Source: Eudorina sp. 2006-703-Eu-15 (taxonomy: Eukaryota > Chlorophyta > Chlorophyceae > Chlamydomonadales > Volvocaceae). Taken from it: DNA of 64,000 nt. Shown here one piece after another: positions 56,748 to 64,000 of this stretch. The DNA lies in NCBI GenBank assembly GCA_003117195.1, contig BDSI01000013.1:487729-551728 (forward strand). Reading direction: 5' to 3'. Positions within the stretch are counted from its first letter, which is position 1. The number at the start of each line of letters is the position of its first letter. The position numbers and the translations under genes are program-made. The notes beneath the pieces were generated by a model. The model searched no databases. It saw only the letters and a program-made list of their open reading frames with translations, and had not been told where the DNA came from.

Positions 56748-59700
56748 ATGGCGTCCCTGTCTCAAAGCCTCGCGAAGCTTCGATCCCCTGCAGTGCTCAT
56801 CGCTCAGAATGGCAGCTCTCTCGCACTGCCCAACTACATGGCCGATGAGGTGGAGGAGTCGCGCGCCAGCATCGTCGCAGCGCTCTGCAGCAGCACCTCC
56901 ACCCTCGGGACCTCCCGGATGCACTCCCTGTCTGCCAGCCCGTCTCAGCTGATGGAGCCCAACCGCAACTCCAGCGGCGGCGGGGCCGCCGAGGTCCTCG
57001 GCTGCCGCGGCGCCGACGGCGACGACGCTGACGCCGTCAGCAGCCCGCTGCCGCTGAACGCCCTCCTGGTGCGCTCCCGGCGTGTCCGTCCCTCCTCACC
57101 GCTCCATCAGAACCAGGTCAGCCCGCTCTCCAGTCCGGGGGAAGGCAACTCCCGACGACCCGGCTCAGCCAACCCGACACCCACCCCGAACAGTCCCCGC
57201 ACACGCACCCCGCTCGTGTCCTTCTCCGAGGCCTCCCCACGCCGCCCGGCGACCTCGGCGTCCGACACGGCCGCTCAAGGCGCCGGGTCGCCGCTCCGCT
57301 TCAGCGGTAACGACGGCGGCAGCGGCAGCGGCGGCGGCGCCATGGGCCGCGTTTCGGCCGTTGGCCCCGGCGGCCGGCGGCCACTGAGCGCGAGCGCCAC
57401 CACGCAGGCGCAGCAGCCCGCGGACCCGTTCGGTGCGGTGGCGGCGGCGGAGCAGGACCTCGTGGCCGCCGTTACGGGTCGTATGATTGCGAATTTTGAT
57501 TACGACTACGACTCGCTCGACGAGGAGGAGCTCGAGGCGGACCTGGCGGCGGCGCAGAGCACGTTGGCGCGCGCGCTGGAGATGGCGCGCAACGGCGCCG
57601 CCGGCAGCAGCTCCACCGTCAGCGGCGGCGGCGGCGGCGGTGGCTCGGGGTTCTCCTCGCGCCGGTCTTCGGCAGCGGCGCCCGCCACCGGCCGGCCCAG
57701 CGGCGTCGCCGCCGCCGCCGCCGCCGGAACGCATCAACCCGGCGACCGTAGCAGCACCTCGAGCCAAGCGGCCGCTGGGGGTCGGGTGGTGGAGGTGGAG
57801 ATCGCGCCGGCGGCACTCACCGCCGGCAAGGATTCGGGCAGCGGAGCCGCCGCGGTCAGGCCGCGACGCGGCAGCGGCAGCGGCGGCGGCGGCGCTGCCG
57901 CCACCGGGGCCGGCGAAGGCATCCTTGACCGCTTCAGTCGGGTTCATCGGGGGTCTGTCTCGGGGGCCGCTGGTGCTGGTGCCTCAGGCCGCAGCGGCAG
58001 CGGCGGCCTCCGATCGGAGACGCAGCGCTGGTCCTCCCATTCCGCGTCCTCGTCCTTACCCAGTCCTTCGTCGAGTGGTCGGATGGCGAGTCCTTCAGTC
58101 GGGTCCGGCGGGGGCTCGGCCGACGGCGGCAGCGGCGGTGTTTTTGGCCTGCCGCTGCGGCATGGGCGCCACGTCGGCGCACCGGCACCTTCGGATCCTG
58201 GGGATGTGGAGTCGGGGCAGGGATCGGTGTCGGGCAGCAGCGGAGACGCTGTCGGCGGCGGTGGGAGCAGCAGCGGAGGAGGCATCGGGCGATTCACGCT
58301 GCGGGAAGATCCAGGCGGGCCCGGGTCGGTGGCGGCGGCGGCGGCAGCGCGCAGATCGAGTCACGGGGCCAGCAGCGGCCAAAGCGCCAGCCCCAGCAGC
58401 CACGGTCTGAAGGGGCTGCTGAAGTTGGCTAAGAAGGCCTTTCGTCGCTCGACGGGAGGGTCCGGCGTCGGCGTCGGCGGTGTGGGCAATACGGCGTCGC
58501 CGCCGCTGGCACTGTCGGATCCCGACGGCCGTACGGTGGTTAGCCCCGTCGCGATGCCCCGGACCCCGCCGGCGAAGCCCGGGTCATCACCCGCGCTGGG
58601 GTCACCGGAGGGCTGCGGGGAACCGCCGAGCGTCTCGTCGGGACGGCCGCTGCCCGTGTCGCCACTCCTGGCGGCGCCGTCGGCTGCCGCGCGGCTGGCG
58701 GCAGCGGGGCCGCTGTCGGCTGCGAGCAGCTCGTCCAGTCCGGACCCCTCGGTGCGGAAGTCGCCGCCGTTGGCGTCAGTCGTGTCGGCGCTTCCGCCGC
58801 CGCCGCCGCCGCTGTTGGCGCCGCCGTCGCCGCGGGCCGTCGCCTCCCCATCCCTGGCCGTTCAGGGCCCGGTGCCGCATGAGCCTTCCTGGTCGGAAAC
58901 CGGCGTCGGGCACAGCGGAGGTGACGGCGGCGGCAGCCCGCGGCACGCCGGCGGGTTGCCGTCGGCGCCGGGGTCGGCGCCCGTGGGCGGCAGCGCCGCT
59001 GCAGGCGGGCCCTCGGCGTCCCATCGCCGCCGCACCAGCGCCTTGCTGGCTGCCGGCGGGCACGTCAGCGAACTGCAGGTGAGCGTGCGGGGGGACTGGG
59101 GTTCCCAAGGGACGGTGCGGTAGTGGGTGGGCGGGTGCTGGGTGGGTGGGCACCTCGACCGGTATCGGACGGCTGGCGCCGATCGTTGCCGAGATCAGGA
59201 TTGGGCGCACTGTACCGCGTGTCGCAAGTTATCAATGTCCCGCTAAGCGTCCGTATCGTCCAAAAGAGCCGGGCCGGCGCTGGGCAGGTGAAGGTGATGG
59301 TTCTTAGCGGGCGGATTTCCCCGGGGCGGCCCGGTCTGCCCTGCGCTGCCCAGTACCGTGGTCAGGGTGACTGGCCGTCGCGCCTTTCCATAAGAAGGAG
59401 CAAGACAGGCACCCGCAACGAGTACCGTACATCCGTACACAGGCAACGGTCAGGAGTTAATGGCAACGGTCCACTCTGCTCCTCGGCCCCCCAGGTGACC
59501 GCCCACGTGCAGTCATTCATGCACTACCAACAACAGCAGCAACAGCAGCAGCAGCTCATGCAGCAATCACACCAGTCACAGGAAGAGCAGCCGGGTCGCC
59601 TCTACCCTCACACCGCCAGCAGTACACCTGGGGGAGGAGTTCTCGGCGCCAGCGACGGGCGCGCAGGCGGACCCAATGCGTCGTCCTCCTCGTCCTCCTC

Positions 59701-60625
59701 GTCGCCGTCGTCTCCTTCGCTTCCGTCGTCGCATATGGCCGGTACGGGTCGTGCCGCGCGGGCTGGGACGAGCCGTAGCGCCAGCGGTGAGATGGAACCC
59801 ACGGGACAGGATCCGTGCACGCCTCGACGCCTCGCGCCCTGCTCGCCAGCCGCCGGCGCGGCGTTAGCTGCAGCGGCATCAGCGGCGGCGACATCAGCTG
59901 CGGCGGCGGCGGCGGCGGCGGCCAGGGCTCCTTTCCAGCACGGCGGCGGCGGCGGCAGCGCCACCGCCGCAGCCGACGGCGGTTGGCGACCTTTGGCGCC
60001 GCCGCCGTTGGGGCCTCCGCCGCCGCCAATCAAGACGGCCGTCCCCGGCGCCGCCGCCGCGGCCGCCGCGGCCGGCAGCGGCCGTTGGTCCCCTCGCAGC
60101 CCGGTGTCCCCGTCCCTCCACATGGGCTCGCCCCTCGGGCCGTTTTACCAGCAGCAACTGCAGCAGCAGCAGCAGAAGGGCTTTCTGCTGGCCTCGCAAC
60201 CGTCGTCCCCTCGGATGGGCGGTGCTAACGACGGTTCCGAAGGAGGCAACCGGGGCCCTAGCTCGAATGACCATCTCGCGAGGGTAAGCATGCCGCCGCC
60301 GCCGCCATCACTGCCGGCGATGGCGACCGGGGCGGCGGCGGAGGCGGGTCTTGGCTCGTCTCCGAATCCTGACGTCAGCGCTCCCTCGCAGCCGTCGTAC
60401 TCGTACGTGCAGGAGCACGGGAACGACGTCCGTACATCCCGTACATCGCCGACGATGCCGGGGTTCTTGGCGGGACGGATGCCGGCGGCGGGTTCGGCCC
60501 GCAGCGGCGGCGTTGGGGCCGTCACTGTATGTACGGCAGCAGCTGCTGCTGAATCGACGTTACCCAGGACTTCGTTCACAAGCGCGGACGACGACTCCAG
60601 CTGTCCGGCGGTGCCGTACTCGTGA
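56748..60625 (+). CDS. Large Ser/Gly/Ala-rich disordered protein, unknown function, 2 exons
   Basis: Exon 1 (56748-59078) and exon 2 (59495-60625) join in phase 0 at a CAG/GTGAGC donor and a CCCCAG acceptor, giving 1153 aa. The protein is mostly low complexity: Ser, Gly, Ala and Pro runs, many SP and TP pairs, and a CAA/CAG-coded glutamine run at the start of exon 2 (59527-59560). Possible ordered parts are the N-terminus (SLSQSLAKLRSPAVLIAQNG and a following NYMADEVEESRASIV), an acidic patch (FDYDYDSLDEEELEADLAAA) leading into a helix, and a short basic helix GLLKLAKKAFRRS that could bind membrane or nucleic acid. I recognise no family. More introns are possible. It is the third Gln/Ala/Ser-rich giant in the window. 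Confidence 0.6.
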
Positions 60626-62210
60626 AAAGCGCTTCTTTTGGCCAGAAGATGCATCGGTGTTGCTGCCGCTGCTGCTGCCGGTGGTGCATGGCCGTCACGC
60701 GCACGCCCCTTCTCCCGCTCACGGTGGACTGTACGGCACCTCATGCAGCAGCTGTGTAGTACACTGCCGTACATTGCGGTGGTTTGGTCGTCCTGGCGCC
60801 CTCCCCCAGGGGCCAGGCGGGGTGCCACGGTGTGCGGGAGGATACGCTGCCCGGGAGGTGCGTACGAGCAGGTTTCGGAGCTCCTCGGAGTTCTTCTGGG
60901 GAGCAGCGCAGGATGGCGCGTGGGTGTCGGGGGAGTGCTGGCCGCGTGCCGGCTAGGTGGCACTCCTGGTGTCCAGCTGGTATCACCCGTCTCGGCAGTG
61001 CCGCGGCGACTCCTTCGTGCTTGGACGTCGTCGATTATTCCAACGCGTATCCGCGACCACGATTTTCATCTAGGGGGTCCAACGCCCCGCCGTGTTTGTC
61101 GACCTCAGTGATCCCAGCATCGGTGACTGTCGGTTCGGTGGACCTCTGCGGCGTCGCTTTCTCGATTGACAATACGGTTTGTTGGACGTTGATGGCCCTT
61201 GACGGCGCGCGTGACGGCCGGTGACGGGGCGGGGCGCCGCCGGCCCCGAGGTCGGGTGGGGGTGCCGAGAGGGGCTTGCGGCGGCCAGGGCTCCAGGGGC
61301 GGGCCCCGGGCGCGGACGGCTGCCCTGCCCTGCCCTGTCCCCGGGTGCGTCTCGACCATCATCATCTCGTGCTTAGCGGAGTCTCCGGAGGTCCCCTTCG
61401 GAGCACCCTTGCGGGATTTAGCCCGCCGCCCCCGGAGTGGAGGGGAATGCTGTGGGCCGTGTGGGCGTCACCGCATAACCCCGTGACATTCAGCCGTCGT
61501 ACAAAGCAGCACGGAGACGGTCTGTTAAGCGGAGGTGTGGCGGGAGATTTTGGAGGTGGTGAGGGTGGGGTTGGGTGGGGGTGGACCTCCCGCAGGAATG
61601 TATGTGTGTGTGTGGTTTCGGTGTGCTTTGCTTCGGCGGCGGTGAAACATCTGGCCGACGTGCTTGTGTCGTATGTGCCATTCATTCTGATAGGAGCGCC
61701 CGGCCCGCATGTCGTACACGGCGTGCCGAGGCGCGGCGCCGCGCCGCCTGTCCGGCCGCGTGGACCCTCAAGACCCCCAAGTTACAGGGGAGGGCGGGTA
61801 TGCGGTAGGGTCTCCGCCGCTTTCCGCTGGGACGTCGACCTCGTGGCACCGCGGGCCACATGGGTGTACGTGCGTACCTACCGTGTATTGAGCGCGCTAA
61901 CCCTGCCCGACCTGACCCGTGTGTATGCGCCTGTTTAAGCGATAACTGTATGTGCGCGTACGGTATGTACATATGTGGTTGGGTTCCGGGCACCCTCCGG
62001 GTTTTATGTAGCTGGGTATCTAGCTGAATTCCTCGCAAAGCACACCGTGTGCGGGCGACGAGCTGGACAGCAACAGAAGCCGTTGTGACACGGGTGTGAT
62101 GTGCTGATGTCCGGATTGTGTTTCAAGAGGTAAACCCGATGCGCACTTATCTCTCTGTGTGTGTTTAGAATTGCAACCCGCCCGCCCTGTGTGTGTGTTT
62201 GTGTGTGTAA
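60626..62210 (+). other. Probable G/T-rich 3' UTR of the 56.7-60.6 kb gene
   Basis: No convincing exon. The plus strand becomes G/T-rich, as seen downstream of the 18-21 kb gene on its own strand. The first TGTAA after the stop that I could find is at 62206-62210, implying a 3' UTR of about 1.6 kb if used. Confidence 0.4.
62206..62210 (+). promoter_or_regulatory. Candidate TGTAA poly(A) signal
   Basis: First TGTAA after the stop codon at 60625, at the end of a GT-rich stretch. Another TGTAA follows near 62868. Confidence 0.35.
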
Positions 62211-63864
62211 AAGATACGGTAACTTGCTTGTGTGTTAAGATGAGAAGCCCGCCCGTGTGTGTATATATGTGTATCCGTTCATTCGGAGGTATGCCAGGGG
62301 TCAAGAAGCTAACGGGTAAGGGAGCTGCACGACGAGGGCTGGATCGTGTTCCCCGGCGGGTAATGAAGCGATGGCAGTGATGTTTCTGGCGTCCACATCA
62401 AGTACATCCCGCCGTACGTCCTACGGTACGAATGCCGAAACGAGCGCGGCCACATGCGGCCACGCAAGTCCGCGGCCACGTGCTGCTCGAGACTGTGTGT
62501 GCCATACACACCATCTGTTGTGTAGGCTCGCACCATGTGGCTGCTGGCATGGCGGTGGGGGGTGACATGGCGGTGGTGCGTGCTGGCAGATCAGCAGCGT
62601 GTCCCGGGCCACGGGCGGTGTGCGTGCCGGGTTTTTTCGCAAATCATCATGCAGTTGTGCGGTGCGTGCGACCCGTGCTGCGTGCTGTGGTTTGCAATGG
62701 TGTGACCCGTGGTTGCGAAGGCGACTGGAGACGCCCAGAGTGCTGGGAATGCGAACGGCAAGGCGCCCCGCGGTACAGGAAAGGATGATGAAACGTCTCT
62801 GTACTGCGGCGGGGTGGTTGTTTGGCTGCACGGGGATCGCACTCTCTCACACGCACCCGTGTGGGAAATATGTAACCGTTACCGTTACCGTTACCAGGGT
62901 GGGAAGTGCACTTTTGAGTCGAATTGAATGGATTGAGTGGCCGTCCGGCCAGCCAGTGGGGCTTGTGATGGCGTGACTGATGAAATGCGTTTTCTTCTCC
63001 TCCTGCCCTTCTCTTCCAGATGCTTCTTCTGTTGGGCGGTGAGCAAGGTGAGGAAGATTCAAGTCGGGCGGGCGTGGGCGGGCGCGGTCGTGTGGCTTGT
63101 GGCGGCGCGTCACTGCCACCGCCCCGGGACGGTGCGTGATGGGCGGAGCCGCCCCGCACGCAAAGGGGACGGAGGGCGGAGCAAGCGGGGAATGCGGAGC
63201 GGATTGGACCGCTGGGTTCGCGATGCGCGCGCGCGGGTGAGAGCATCCAAATGGGCTCGAGCTCTCTGTAGCGCACTGTCCTCTGCGGCCGAGCTGCGGA
63301 CGGTTCTCTTTGCCCGGCGGATGGTTGGGGACGGTGGGCCTCGAACGACGGACATTGCGGCGCTCGTGCGAGAGTGTGTGTGTGTGTGTGTGTGTGAGGG
63401 AGATGGCGTGTGTATTTATTGAGAAGCCCACCCCATGGCTGAGATGGTCTGTGTATGTGTATGTGCGTCGTTGGATGACAGAAAGAGGGGTCAAAAGCAG
63501 TCGAGTCCCTGCGCGCTGACAATTGACGGGTTGTGCGCGCTGGCGTGTGGGCCCGGGGCGGTGTGGGACTGTTGCCGGGGAGGGGCAGGTTGGGGTGGGC
63601 GGTGGGCGTGGGTACTGCGTACTGCTGTGTTGGGGAGCCCACGGGAGAATCAGATTCGAGGGCGAAGAGCCCGGGGGCCCCACCAAGGGGGGGGGGTACA
63701 AATCGAAACCCCATGCGGACGTCGTCCTCTACCTGCTGTCGCGCGTTGAAATAGTTGCATTTATTGATCGGTTTGCGGGCGGGACGGACCACCCTTGACT
63801 GTGTGGCTTGAGCACCGCCCTGACACCGCTGGGACACTGCACGGCGAATGTACAGCAGGTGTAG

Positions 63865-63918
<54 letters not shown>

Positions 63919-64000
63919 CATGTGCTTTCTGAACCGGAACCGGACGGTAGCGGGACACTGCGAGGCGTGTCGTCCCCCTAACACTGCGAGGCGGACGACA
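62211..64000. other. Simple-repeat-rich end of window, no gene seen
   Basis: G/T-rich sequence with short microsatellites, a small (CCGTTA)n-like run near 62873-62896, and GT arrays at 63374-63396 and 63867-63917. Frames in it are composition artefacts. A gene continuing beyond the window cannot be excluded. Confidence 0.45.
63867..63917. repeat. GT microsatellite
   Basis: Uninterrupted GT run of 51 bases. A shorter run lies at 63374-63396. Confidence 0.95.

Noticed and set aside
62647..63984. 445-codon minus-strand frame with Thr-His repeats
   Set aside because: Driven by the GT microsatellites and a C-rich complement; no domain and no conserved segment.

Overview
The window is nuclear DNA of a green alga, most likely a volvocine (Chlamydomonas/Gonium/Eudorina/Volvox group). 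It is GC-rich, with intron-dense genes of short exons, GTGAGT/GTGCGN-type donors, long Ala/Gly/Ser/Gln-rich disordered proteins with CAG-coded glutamine runs, TGTAA-type poly(A) signals, long GT microsatellites, and two nuclear genes for chloroplast proteins (ATP synthase gamma, ribosomal protein L29). The species cannot be named from the sequence alone. All exon models below were built by hand from family conservation, splice-site consensus and reading-phase compatibility.

Layout: 1-3.6 kb is repeat-rich and shows no convincing gene (10-bp minisatellite, GT repeats). At 3.6-6.0 kb lie two diverged copies of a ~100-bp unit and the 5'-truncated 3' end of a non-LTR retrotransposon. At 7.15-11.9 kb (+) is a 12-exon PP2A regulatory B'' (PR72-type) subunit. 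At 18.0-21.2 kb (-) is a large low-complexity protein with an apparently very long G/T-rich 3' region reaching to ~13.8 kb. At 22.5-26.0 kb (+) is a LON substrate-binding-domain protein with a large disordered insertion. At 26.6-28.7 kb (-) is a five-exon SLC35B/UTR5-like nucleotide-sugar or PAPS transporter. At 29.5-39.1 kb (-) is a long, many-exon, Ala/Ser/Gln-rich protein of unknown function.

At 41.6-43.6 kb (+) is ATPC, chloroplast ATP synthase gamma, with the redox-regulatory cysteine loop. At 44.8-45.2 kb (-) is plastid ribosomal protein L29. At 45.7-53.8 kb (+) is the 14-exon splicing factor CWC22. At 56.7-60.6 kb (+) is another large low-complexity protein, followed by a G/T-rich probable 3' UTR. 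The remaining 3' end is simple-repeat rich.

ATPC and PRPL29 converge; PRPL29 and CWC22 diverge from a ~500-bp shared promoter; the 18-21 kb gene and the LON-domain gene also diverge; the LON-domain gene and the transporter converge. The genes are housekeeping functions of different pathways (phosphatase regulation, sugar/sulfate-donor transport, photosynthetic ATP synthesis, plastid translation, pre-mRNA splicing) and do not look like one co-functional cluster. The most unusual structures are a small repeat family in both orientations inside CWC22 introns, the interrupted LON domain, and the unknown glutamine-rich proteins.
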